A DNA stretch of 64,000 nt from Bradysia coprophila. Its lineage: Eukaryota; Arthropoda; Insecta; Diptera; Sciaridae. The notes beneath the pieces are model-generated. The model was not told where the DNA came from and searched no databases. It was given only the letters and a program-made list of their open reading frames with translations. The stretch is from contig NW_023503608.1 of the NCBI RefSeq assembly GCF_014529535.1, positions 7,428,501 through 7,492,500 on the forward strand, written 5' to 3'. Of this stretch, positions 11,225 to 21,970 are shown one piece after another; position 1 is the stretch's first letter; each line of letters begins with the position of its first letter. The translations under genes were made by a program, and so were the position numbers.

Positions 11225-12258
11225 TAGGGCTCGGAACAGTTTGTTCTGACCTGATCTGAAATCTGAAAATGACGAATCTGAACTTTTCAGATCAGATCAG
11301 ATCAAGCTTGAATGTAATCTGATCTGATCTGGAAAATTCAGATTGGCATTTTCAGATTTCAGATCAGATCAGATTGATCTGATTCAATGCCTATGTTCGT
11401 TCTAGGGAAGACCTGACACGTTTAACGAAATGTGAAAGAGGTATTCCTATATCAAAAAAGCCGACTTGCACGCTTTTCTTTTTCTCAACCGTTTCAATTA
11501 TTTGTCGATTTCACAATAGGCATGTTTTTTGTTGACGGTTTCTCCACTTGTCAGCAATTTTCCTATAGCTGTAGCTGAATATGGTGCTTTTATAGTTTTA
11601 AATATAAAACTTCAATAAACGACCGTGTTAAGCAATGAAAATGAAGGTGTCGCTTTTGTAGTTTTCAGTATAAACTAGTACTGCGTGACCTGCTAATAAT
11701 TGCAAATCGTAGTTCGCTTTATGTATTATTGATTCATAGAGAAGACATTAAATTCGTTTTATGCAATTCAGTGATGATTGCAACTTACGCAGCTGTGTGC
11801 AATGTTATATGAACGTATTTTATCGCACTAGTGCGATAATGGATTTGCAAGGGACTTTATCGCACTAGTGCATTAAAAGCAACGTGTTTCTGACGTCGAT
11901 ATTTATTTGATTTTCTTAATTGCATAAAACGTTGTATCCAACACGAATCGTATGACGGTATATTATCGCACACGATGTCTTGTCAACCTCTTGTTACATA
12001 AATAACTATTAAACAATTGTGAATCCGAAAGTGTCAACAATATTTTCTATAACTCTTTCAGTAATGTTTGAAGTGAAAATGTAAAAAGAACCTACCGCTT
12101 CAACAGATTTCAGATCAGATTCAGATTGATCTGTTCAAGATTTTCAGATTCCAGATCAGAATCAGATCAGATTAAAATTTTCAGATCAGATTAAGATCTG
12201 AAAAATTTCAGTTCAATCTGAAAAAAAATCAGATTGATCTGATCTGTTCCGAGCCCTA
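11225..12258. mobile_element. hAT-type non-autonomous element with ATCTGA-rich ends
   Basis: The ends TAGGGCTCGGAACAG and CTGTTCCGAGCCCTA are perfect 15-bp inverted repeats, flanked by the exact 8-bp duplication CCCTCGAT (11217-11224 and 12259-12266). An 8-bp duplication and a TAGGG start are typical of hAT elements. Subterminal zones (about 11250-11400 and 12100-12250) are packed with CAGATCAGATTGATCTGA-like words, which may be transposase-binding arrays. The middle (11400-12100) is non-coding and has two TATCGCACTAGTGCGATAA-like palindromes near 11820-11870. No transposase was seen. The exact duplication implies a fairly recent insertion. Confidence 0.85.
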
Positions 12259-12282
12259 CCCTCGATGCCATAAATAATTATT

Positions 12283-12437
12283 AACCTGTTACAGAAGGCA
12301 AGCATATGACCAGTATTATTATCGGGTCTATTACTTCCATCGATCAAGATCAAAGTATTTTTAATTTGTTGACTTCAAATCTTGTACTTCCATTTTTTTA
12401 AACATGCATTTTATTCTATAAAGACCATATTACTCAG
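12283..12437. repeat. dispersed repeat with TATTATCGGGTCTATTACTTC block, copy 1
   Basis: About 155 bp matching 51186-51335 at roughly 85%. The core words recur in shorter form near 15295, 36985 and 46636. Family unknown. Confidence 0.7.
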
Positions 12438-12751
12438 TAAAGAAAACACTGGGACTTTGTGTAAAAATGTATTTCTAATGCAAGAGTTTCTACAGAAGGG
12501 ACGGATGATTACCATCTGCTATCTTCTAAAACGACTACAAAAATAAATGATCAGCTCCAGCTTACGTCGTCTTATATAGCAGAATTAATATTTAAACAAA
12601 TGAATCAAAAGATTTAATTTTTATCTATCGAAAATAATTAGATTAAATCGAAAGAAACATTTCGTATCTCATGTTGGGACCACATATTTTACATAATTTT
12701 GTTTGAAATTTCCTCTCTAGGTATAATTACTCTTAGGTTGAAACTTGGAAC

Positions 12752-13392
12752 TTAAAAGAAACAATTGTTAGTAAATATGCAGTTGGAATGATTTACCGTT
12801 TTTAAAACTTGTATCGGTAAAAGCAAATTGAGTAGTTCCATTACAATTTCTCCAATCATCAACAAAAGTGGTAGACCTTCGGGTTTCTCGCGACAAGAAA
12901 CCAATAAACCATGTCGAGAAAGGTGACAAATATAAACGAATAAGCAGAGATTCGTGCCAGATGCAGTACTCCTGATCAATTTCTCGCTAACTCGTTCAGT
13001 TGACGGTAGATTGGAACATGTAGATGTAGATAGAGGACTGATATCATGCTCGATATAATCCGGATTAGAGCTGTCAAAATTGTCGATTCGTCTGCAACAA
13101 CCGTCAGCATCTTTAAGATAAGCGGTACGGTTATTACCAGGTCCTACAGTCCAGGAAATTCGTTCACAATCGAGCACATAGCTGGATGTAGTATATACCA
13201 CCAAATATTCTCCGTTGAGATGCTAATTAATTGATAACCGCAGATCGATTAAACTCCCGAAAATGGAAAATAAATGCAACACCTTACACTTGACAAAGTA
13301 GGGTCGTGTTTGTAGTTCGAAAAGCCAGGACAGTTAGTGTGACCGGCAACAAAGTTAATGGATATCAAGGTAATCGTCAATATTTGCCACAT
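12752..13392 (-). CDS. secreted lipocalin-like protein 2
   Basis: Minus-strand exons 13288-13392 and 12752-13222 with a 65-base intron give 191 aa. Exon 1 has 35 codons, exactly as in the paralogue at 10325. The signal peptide is MWQILTITLISINFVAG. Shared features: HTNCPGFSNY, LNGEYLVVYTTSSYV, DCERISWTV, GLLVSCREKP and the C-terminal KTVNHSNCIF. The two genes converge, with tails about 1.8 kb apart and a hAT-type element between them, so they arose by inverted duplication or by inversion after tandem duplication. They have diverged to roughly half identity, so both are probably functional. The role is inferred from the lipocalin-like fold; the ligand is unknown. Confidence 0.75.
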
Positions 13393-13492
13393 TTTCAATT
13401 TTTATAATTTTTAATTTAGTCAAAGCCTACACGTGCGACGTACGAAACCAACCGTTTAAATAATACTAAGTTTCAGAGCAATGATGCTTAAG

Positions 13493-13499
13493 TTTTATA
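13493..13499 (-). promoter_or_regulatory. TATA box of lipocalin-like gene 2
   Basis: On the minus strand CTTTATAAAACTTAAGC lies about 100 bases before the ATG at 13392, mirroring the TATA box of the paralogue. Confidence 0.5.
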
Positions 13500-13509
13500 A
13501 AGATAATGA

Positions 13510-14088
13510 CGCAGACCAGTCAGCCGATAGCTATACGCCTGTAATTTTTTTTAAGACTCGTACAATGTTCAGTACTTAATACGTTTATAATCAATGGAGT
13601 CGATAATAATCGAAAAACCAAGTTACTATCATGCTAACTTGAGAAAATTTCAGCTAACATTTAAATGCAGACCAATACTTTAGGCCATTTTTGACCTCTG
13701 TTGTTTGGACAATTTTATATCGTTTACTAGTGAAGTGACGAAGGCTCTTCCCTCACGGATAAAAATCTGTTTGCCTCGCTCGTAAAGTAATAGTATATTT
13801 TAACATAGACTAATACACCCAAGGTATGAACATGCAGGACGAGGGACCCACTTCCTTGTATTGTTTTATTTTGAAAAATATTTTGAGGAAAAATAAGCCA
13901 GTGTGTGTTGGTGCACATGCAGCAGTTACTTTAACATCGCTAGTGATGGGAAAATATTTTACAGTACAATATTTTTGACTAAAATGCTGCGAGAAAAATT
14001 TAATAATTTTTCTCTTGATATTACTAATAGTGGATCTGTTTTAACGACATATATTCGCGACATAGCGAAGCGTTTTTCTCTTGATAAG
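13510..14088. other. intergenic between lipocalin 2 and a MITE
   Basis: No supported gene; open frames on both strands are short and unlike known proteins. Confidence 0.4.
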
Positions 14089-14095
14089 GTAAAAG

Positions 14096-14261
14096 CAACG
14101 CACTGTCTAGCACCTAAGCTGACTTTGACGTCACTCAAATAGAGGACTGAACCGATCAAAGTTGGCTATCAAAAAATTTAAAAAAAAGTAGTCAACAGGT
14201 GTGTTTTTGGCCTTCTAATTGAGAGATGTCAAAGTCAGCTTCGGTGCTTGACAGTGCTTTG
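14096..14261. mobile_element. 166-bp MITE, CAA(A/C)GCACTG ends, 7-bp duplication
   Basis: Terminal inverted repeats of about 45 bp start CAACGCACTGTCTAGCACC on the left and CAAAGCACTGTCAAGCACC on the right strand. The flanks carry the exact 7-bp duplication GTAAAAG (14089-14095 and 14262-14268). The ends match those of the MITEs at 22141, 33738, 34274 and 34382, so all may use one transposase. The 7-bp duplication recalls the P superfamily (1360/Hoppel type), but that is inference. Confidence 0.85.
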
Positions 14262-14689
14262 GTAAAAGTAAATGGTAGACGATAAAAAATGACTGTCGTA
14301 GTACCGTTCCAGATGCTGCTCCAGCAGTTGGGTCCTCATAAAGAAGGAAAAAATCTACATTTTGTCACCAACTTTTTTTCCAAGACTTCTGTAGGCTTGC
14401 AGCACAAAAGTACTGGGTTCATTTATATGTGGAACGATAGTGGGTGAGGCCAGCTACAACACCTCATACTCAGTTCCGTGGAACATCGAACTCTCCGAAT
14501 ATTCACTATATTTTTAGTCGTAATTCTCGTGGATCTACTAGCACCAAGCGGTGTGTATACTCTACCTGTAGGGCATTCGTCCAACATTACAGCAATTTAA
14601 AATAATTTTTTCTTGAGTTATTGTCGAAAAACTGTTTTCGGTACCCTCTGACATGTCTACACTTTTGAACGCTTTTCACTGAAAACCAT

Positions 14690-15174
14690 TTTTTTAAGAA
14701 AAAGTGAACGATACGTGTTTCCTAGAATTGAAAGACGAATCCAACGAGCTATCACTCATTAAAATAGGAGACAGCTTGTTCCCAAACTTACAAAAATCAC
14801 CTGAAGATTTGGCGATATCACTCTTAATTGATAAGTTCTATAGCTTAAATATGAATGTCGTTGAAGAATATGTCGATTTGAGTGGTCGAAAACGTAGCTC
14901 AACTCGATCGGTAACGACACACATTGCTATATAATTATGGAATATGCAAAATTCATGACGCTTGTAGAGCTACCTGTATAGTAACATGTGTAGAAAATGT
15001 ACACCCATGTCGAAATTTACAAATCAAATTAGGACAAACAATGAAATATTTTCGGTTCCACTTAGAGACACTCTGTTACAAAAAACAAAAACAAAACAGA
15101 TCCATCCATGTTTTATATTTTACTTGAAAGAAGAAATTTTAGAAAAAATATCTAAATTGATGCATTTTAAATAG
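14690..15174 (+). other. possible exon(s) of an unrecognised gene
   Basis: A frame from about 14690 to 14934 without an early ATG reads like protein (LELKDESNELSLIKIGDSLF, then DLAISLLIDKFYSLNM). It follows a T-rich run ending in AAG, which could be a splice acceptor. A second frame at 14986-15174 contains MCRKC and a hydrophilic C-terminus. I could not find matching exons that make a complete gene. It may be a relic or part of an unseen gene. Confidence 0.3.
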
Positions 15175-15695
15175 CAGCACATAAGAATAGATTTGTGGTG
15201 CAGGTTTCCAGTCATTCTTTTCTCTTCTGCTGTTTTTGTTAACACTAAACATCGTTTGCGACTTAACATTTCACAGATGACAAGCATATCAACTATCGGA
15301 TCTATTACTTCAAATGTACTATCAAGAAATTGATATTAACTCCTTTAGTTCATTTTTTTGAAAATGTTTTTTGATACAACAAGACCGCATCAATCAGATC
15401 TTATCGTTTATTCCTGAAGTAATTATCGATAACAAGTAATCGTGAGTTTTACGCGTACAAAATTGCAGGTGCTCTATATGTTTTAAGGTATTAACTTATA
15501 CACAAAGAAACAATATCTTCAGTCGGTACACAAGAAACGCAGAGATTACTATCATTAGAGTAGAATATGTTAGTGCTTGGTGCCTAAAGTGCTATGGCCG
15601 GACTCAAATAAAAGAAAAAGAAACGTTTTCGTTGAGTTAATTTATTTCCACTTTATCAGTCACATCTTCATCAGCCACAAGGGCCACAAGTTACT
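15175..15695. other. intergenic, 3' side of parkin
   Basis: It contains a degenerate copy of the TATCGGATCTATTACTTC block at about 15295-15312. There is no gene. Confidence 0.4.
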
Positions 15696-17572
15696 CTAAC
15701 CGAACCAATGAGCGCCCATACAATCTCTGGTCCATTCCGTTTGACACACCCAGCACCATTCAAATCCGCATCCAGAGCGCGTACAAACCATGTGCATGCA
15801 ACCACCTGTGAAATTGAAATATAAAATCGCATAAATCTTTCAGTCGTCGGTGTTATCAGTTCATTAGGTTGAATATCATAGGGAAAACCAGAACCCAATC
15901 GGTTATTATTGTCATAGTTGCCGAAAGGAGATGATTACCCGTGAAATATTGAACTAAGTCACCACCAATATATACCTGCTCGTTCAGTTGGTGTTCGACA
16001 TTGCGGACAAGGCTTCGAAATAACTTTGATGGTAACTTTTGACGCTTCGTCCCATCTGGCATCAGCAGCTCTCTATAAAATAACGAAATTGTTAGTATAC
16101 AAATGCAGCTCATCGTTGTACGTCCTTACCTCCGGATCAACGGCATACAGGCAACTACCGGCACTAGCTGGTGTCGAACCTTCCGGCAAACATTCACCAA
16201 GGTGATACCCTTGAAGACAATTTTTGCAAAAAACGAACTGAAATTTGTACAAACAGACAGTCAGAGTATAATTAACATTGCTCGTGATAAGTAAACGCAA
16301 ATACTGACACCACATCCCTGTTGACACACCACTTTCTGACAATCGTCGTCCACCAATAAACCCATGCCACAATCCGGTTGTGGACACAACACACCTCCCG
16401 ATTGTAAAACGAATTCTTCGGTAGCGAAACGCTGATATCGATCATATTGTTCTTGAGTTAGCAATTTGAAGTGATGAATTTCCTCAATGAACGAATCACT
16501 ACAACCAGCCGGACAAGTTAACGTGTAACCAACATCTGGATGGAATATGAATTGACGATCCATCAGCCGTGACAAGCAGTATTGTCGGAAGCAGTCCAGA
16601 CAAGTGACGTGACCCGATGAGCATGGAAATACTAGGACTGTTTCCAAAACATCGGTGCACGCAAGGCAAGGCACATTTCTTATGTTAATTTTGATAAGGT
16701 TCAATGGAGCTGCAAAATCGAATTCCCCACCAGACGAATGTTTGGCACACTTGAAGTAGAATTCGGCAAATGGTAAGTCACCCTGATCCGTGTCCACACA
16801 GGCTATTTCGTGACTCTCACAACAACCACGGATACGACGTGGTTTTAATACATCGTCCCAACATTCAGGATCTTGATGAACAGTGAAGGCGCCGCCTTTG
16901 CATTTCGAGCAGCGAACTCTCAATTTACCCGGGCAAAGTTCGTTGCATTGTGAGCAATGGATGTAGAAGTGTGCTTTGGAACGTTCCTTCTCTGCGGTAT
17001 GGTCGAATCAGTTAGAAATTGTTTAAATGGCATTGTGACTGGGTCGCTTACGTTCATCACTAATGTTTTCCCGATCATCATGTTCCAATTGCAGGTCCAC
17101 TAAGGTCTGAGAGAATGGTTTTGAGGAGCTACTTTCGTCGGTTGACTCCTGTATGACATTGTGCTCAAGATCACGTTTATCTTGTTTCAATTTCCGAGGA
17201 CGTGCTCTTACAGCATGCAAAATACTTTGTTCTCCCAGATCGCATTCCTATGCTCATCGAAATGATGTTTGTTTCAATTTGTCAGGCACTAAATGACTCA
17301 ATGAACTGTCTTACCTCAATTATAATATTGTCGCCCAGTTCCTTTCCAGCGAAAATAATTTTTACTTCATCCGGAAGTAAACCTAATTGCGGTGCTACAA
17401 ATTCTTTGACTTCTTTGATGTCCCATTTCGGATTCAGATCGACAGCCAAAGAACGTCCTGTATTTGTTTTGATGTAGATGCTCAATTTATTAGTGATCGT
17501 TTTCTGGCCGAAACGAAGCAATTGTAAGATATTGTGCATGATATTCCTGAAGAAATTAAGCAGGAAACTCAT
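15696..17572 (-). CDS. park: E3 ubiquitin ligase parkin
   Basis: Six minus-strand exons: 17315-17572, 17052-17247, 16309-16991, 16130-16237, 15976-16072 and 15696-15805. They sum to 484 codons including stop (483 aa; the fly protein is about the same length). Order: N-terminal extension, ubiquitin-like domain (about 30-105), linker, RING0, RING1 (PCLACTD), IBR and RING2 (PCPQC...GGCMHMVC). The catalytic Cys is C450 in GGCMHM, and S94 in [10 protein letters not shown] matches the PINK1 phosphosite. The C-terminus is AHWFG. The intron-3 donor is GTCAGT, weaker than usual. Parkin ubiquitinates outer-membrane proteins of damaged mitochondria in mitophagy. It starts 271 bp from the divergent OARD1 gene. 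Confidence 0.97.
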
Positions 17573-17843
17573 ATTAGGGACACGGGCACCTTGTGTAACT
17601 TTTCGCTGATAAAATATTTTGTGAAGATTGGCATTATCGTTGTCGTAACGCCAATATTTCTTACTGTTACGAGAGTATTTTTAAAACTATTCAAAATGTC
17701 ATAACACAGCTGCGCATTTTGATGAACAGAGTGAATTTGACAGTACAGCCAGCTGTGAAAACTACCGCAAATTAACTATGTCAGTTTTGTCAGTTACCCT
17801 CATTCCGGCAACAGTCTGATTTTCGATTCGTGAAAACTTTGAA
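17573..17843. promoter_or_regulatory. probable bidirectional promoter, parkin / OARD1
   Basis: These 271 bases separate the start codons of two divergent housekeeping-type genes, so both promoters and leaders must lie here. I see no TATA box, as expected for such promoters. Shared control is inference. Confidence 0.55.
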
Positions 17844-18425
17844 ATGTCTGGCCACAAAGTAACGATAACCGAAACTTCCGGCGATTTATTCGCAGCTCCA
17901 AAGGAATATTCTATCGGTCATTGTGTGTCAGCAGATTTACGAATGGGAAAAGGAATTGCTGTTAAATTTCGGTAAGATGATCTAACCAAACCAGTCGGCC
18001 CACCGGTTACAAAATACAACTTTGACCATTCAGCGATACCTTTGGTCAAATTCAAAAATTAAAGAATCAAAATGCACAAACTGGCGGCCTGGCAGTGCTT
18101 AAAGATGATAAGAGATTCATTTATTATATGGTTACGAAAGCGACGTTCTACCAGAAACCCACCTACCAAAGCATGTATTCGTCGTTAACAGCGGTTAAAG
18201 ATCATATGGTAAGCTTGGCTCATTATATTGGCCTTTCGTAACCGCCCAACTGATTTGTCAATTCCGCAATTTTAGAAATTGAACAACGTCACAAAACTTG
18301 CTATACCGAAAATTGGTTGCGGCTTGGATGGTCTGAACTGGGATAAAGTTAAGGATCAATTGTATGAAGTGTTTTCAGAGGAAGCATTCGATATTGTTGT
18401 TTACAATTTTGTGGCGAAAAAATAA
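17844..18425 (+). CDS. OARD1: ADP-ribose glycohydrolase OARD1/TARG1 (macrodomain)
   Basis: Exons 17844-17971, 18034-18208 and 18276-18425 give 150 aa (human protein 152). It is a stand-alone macrodomain that removes ADP-ribose from acidic side chains of proteins and hydrolyses O-acetyl-ADP-ribose, in nucleus and cytosol. Seen: the GDLFAAP start of the fold, HCVSADLRMGKGIAVKF, YYMVTKATFYQKPTY and PKIGCGLDGLNW. The catalytic pair is present: K78 in VTKA and D119 in GCGLD, 41 residues apart as in the human enzyme (K84 and D125). The stop TAA lies inside AATAAA, so the 3' UTR is very short. It is divergent from parkin and 215 bases upstream of TRMT112 on the same strand. Confidence 0.95.
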
Positions 18426-18640
18426 AATGGTTTTTGTAATCTAGTACGCATTGTTCAATGTTCATTCCATTCATCCTCTCATTCCATTCATTCATTATGT
18501 CAAAGAGTGACAGACGAGATTCACACACGTGCGCCATCGACCGTACATACCAAAACAAATTCTCTTTTTGTTTATTGATTTCTTGCAATTAAGTTTTAAT
18601 TTCTTTCGAATCTGTTGTCCGACCAAAAACGATCTCAAAG

Positions 18641-21585
18641 ATGAAGTTGATCACCTACAATTTCTTGACATCGAAGTGCATTCGAGGTGTTAAAGTGGGC
18701 TATCCGCTCAAATTGAATGTAAGTCATAATTTTGGCCAACGAAACTTCATGTCTCAGGCTGTGTTGATAACTGAATACATTTGTTAGATAACCCACAAGG
18801 AAACGGTAACAGCAGACTTCAATCCCGATTTTATTACAAGAATCATACCACGACTGGATTGGCCAACAGTTTGCGCTGGAGCTGAACAGGTATGTGAAAT
18901 TAAACGTGCAGCGTCCAGCTAACGTAGTTGGTAATGGTATGAACAGAACGATAGAATGTTCCTTCTTTACCGCAGGCTCTGCACACTTTCATAATATTTT
19001 GAAAATGAAAGAATGAACGCGAGTTATATTACATGCTCGGCCTCGAAGTAAATTCACAAAAATACAATTGTTCGTCTTCCTGATCCCTCTTCTTAATCTT
19101 GCAGGAATCTCCTTTTATTGATATTCGCTAATGATAAATGGCTCTGAATACTAACTCCGTCAGTCGTCAGTGTATGTTGACCTCTAAGAAGAGTTTATGA
19201 AAATTTGTTCGTTTCATTCATGAGGATACTCTTGAATTTGATAGGAACTACTGTCCTCAATCAGGACTATTATTGTCGATACTCATAGTACAATCCAGTC
19301 TCTATTTAACCATAATCACGCAAAAGATTCTAAAACAACTGGTCACCTCTGAGTTGATCATGAAGGCGGTGGCACCTTAGTTCCAAACGACGACATGACC
19401 TCTTACCACAAAAAAAAATCAGGAGTTAGTATGACGTGCAGTCTATAGTAAATGCTAATCTTGCCGCAGAATTCTGTTAATATTTCACATCACAGGTACA
19501 AATGCCCACCCCATTTGTTTCCCACTTTATTCCTCAGTCCCTACTTATTTTTTCACAAATGGCATTCAATGGCGTAGTTCACTGAGAAATGGAAATCGAC
19601 GACACGAGAAACGGCGACTTTCTGAAGAAACGGAAGTCGACGATTCTTCATGAGCTCACCTTCTCACCTTTCCTTCAGGAAGTCGTCATTTCTTCTCGCC
19701 TTTTTAACATTTCATACAAGGAATATTCTACAAAATATTTTAAAAAAAACGGTGATTTCCTGAAGAAAAGGTGAGTTCTTGAAGAATCGGTGACTCAGAA
19801 AGTCGTCGTTTCTCGTGTCGTCGATTTTTCAGTGCAATGGGTGCAATGGCATAGTTTGAAAGCAAAATCAATACAAAGCACAATTTCGATGATCTACCGA
19901 ACTTTCATACCACATCACTTCTGATTCTGTTGTGTATATGGCATTAGCTCCTCACTATATTTACCTTGGTAAGCGGACGGAAATTTCAAAACTATCACGA
20001 TGCCTCAGAGTGTATTTTGGGAGCACTCTTTATAATGCGAAAGTGGTTCTGTTTAGTCTCTTTACAAAAGCTTAATGAAATTGTGGATTTACGTTTCTGA
20101 GCAGGTTGTAAAATGAAAATTGTAATGCCGATCAAAACCGTGTTTCAGTCTAGAATGTTCGTCTCTTACTCAAAGAGACGAGGCACTATCTACTCGAGTC
20201 GTCACTTTCTCATCATAAATATGAATCTTGGAATATTACTTTTACGACCACTGTACAAATCTATTCGAGCTAAGCGCCGCAGACAGGGCCTGCACATTTA
20301 CTTTGATAATGTTTTAAACTTAGAGTAATTAGATGAAGCACGTTTGCACCATATTTTATGTATAATAATAGGTATTTATTGCGAACGATTTGTCAACAAG
20401 AATTTCAAAATTACGCGTTTTGGAAAATACAAAACTGACAACAATCAAAATTTTCAACGCCTACATGTGTTAGTGAAAAGCTCTACGTAAAATTGTACGA
20501 AATGTGAATCTTACACAAACTGATGTCGGGACCACATTTTATCGTACGAAATTCCTCTCTAGGTATAATTACTCTAAGACTGTAACAATCCTCATACTTG
20601 AAGCGAAAAAATGTTCATCAACTCTTTCTCCAACTACATACACTGACGGAACAACGTATCATTACCGATTGTCAATAAAAGAAGATTCCTGCAATCTGTT
20701 AAGAATGTTTTGAGATGCAAAGCAGCAGATATATCGTTCGCATTCATTTTTAAAACATTATCAAAGTAAATGTGCAGGCCCTGTCTGCGGCGCTTAGCTC
20801 GAATAGATTTGTACAGTGGTCGTAAAAGTAATATTCCAAGATTCATATTTATGATGAGAAAGTGACGACTCGAGTAGATAGTGCCTCGTCTCTTTGAGTA
20901 AGAGACGAACATTCTAGACTGAAACACGGTTTTGATCGGCATTACAATTTTCATTTTACAACCTGCTCAGAAACGTAAATCCACAATTTCATTAAGCTTT
21001 TGTAAAGAGACTAAACAGAACCACTTTCGCATTATAAAGAGTGCTCCCAAAATACACTCTGAGGCATCGTGATAGTTTTGAAATTTCCGTCCGCTTACCA
21101 AGGTAAATATAGTGAGGAGGTAATGCCATATACACAACAGAATCAGAAGTGATGTGGTATGAAAGTTCGGTAGATCATCGAAATTGTGCTTTGTATTGAT
21201 TTTGCTTTCAAACTATGCCATTGCACTGAAAAATCGACGACACGAGAAACGACGACTTTCTGAGTCACCGATTCTTCAAGAACTCACCTTTCTTCAGGTA
21301 TAATTACTCTAAGGTTACAGTAATAACCTGGCTAAATTAGGAGTGCTGGCGAAATGCTTTCAAAACTACTAACCACAATTTCTTTTTCAGGTGGGCTGCA
21401 CCGGAGACCTACCAACAACTTTGTCCGATAATTATGCTGCCGACAACGAATTCCTTCAGAAATTGCACCATGTGCTGATGGAAATTGATGTTATCGAGGG
21501 TAACCTTGAGTGTCCGGAAACGGGACGGGTATTTCCCATTACGGAAGGCATTCCAAATATGTTGTTGAATGAAGACGAAGTTTGA
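18641..21585 (+). CDS. TRMT112: TRMT112, methyltransferase activator subunit
   Basis: Exons 18641-18718, 18788-18889 and 21391-21585 give 124 aa (human 125). Trm112 is the small zinc-ribbon-like partner that stabilises several methyltransferases acting on tRNA, rRNA and release factor eRF1. Seen: [11 protein letters not shown] at the start, [17 protein letters not shown] in the middle, and [20 protein letters not shown] then [19 protein letters not shown] at the end, all close to the animal family. AATAAA follows the stop at 21586. Intron 2 is 2.5 kb and holds a large inverted repeat; intron 1 is 69 bases. A broken partial copy lies at 23399-24118. Confidence 0.96.
19577..19838. repeat. inverted-repeat element within TRMT112 intron 2
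   Basis: The ends CACTGAGAAATGGAAATCGA and (reverse) CACTGAAAAATCGACGACAC continue for about 45 bp as inverted repeats through CGAGAAACG(A/G)CGACTTTCTGA. Inner parts repeat the same words (GAAGAAACGG, CTTCAGGAAGTCGTC). The right half is part of the larger fold-back arm described next. Confidence 0.6.
19758..21299. repeat. 1.5-kb inverted duplication in TRMT112 intron 2
   Basis: The left arm (about 19758-20320) and the right arm (about 20750-21299) are reverse complements at roughly 97-98% identity over 550 bp, with a 430-bp spacer. Identical 60-odd-residue open frames appear on opposite strands in the two arms and are shadows, not genes. Transcribed as part of the intron, it could form a very long RNA hairpin. 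A single-arm relative sits in the TRMT112 pseudogene intron (about 23640-23790), so the arm was single before it was doubled here or was halved there. Confidence 0.85.
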
Positions 21586-21970
21586 AATAAATTAATTTAA
21601 GAATTGCATTCGAAGTGTTCTATAATGTTCGGTAAAGTGCGATTACAGCCTAAGACCGAAGACACAATATACTCCTTACCGCCACTTTACAGATATACCC
21701 AGAAATGTAAATCCACAATTTCATTAGGCTTTTGAAGACAGACGAAACAGATTTATTTTCGTAAGAGGGATGAAAATACAATCTGAGAATCATCGTTACA
21801 TTTTTGAAGTTTCTGTTCGCTCGCAGTGTCAATTTACGTTTTATATTCTAACCGAGAGATGTCGTTTAACATTTCTTTGACATTTCACATAGCAACCATC
21901 AAAACAACGTCCAGAAAGTTTTTATACAAATAATCCTAACTAATTTTCTGTACAACATTAATCGGAGAGA

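Noticed and set aside
20113-20954. Identical 60-70-residue open frames on opposite strands
   Set aside because: They are the two arms of the inverted duplication in TRMT112 intron 2; no domain, no splice signals of their own.
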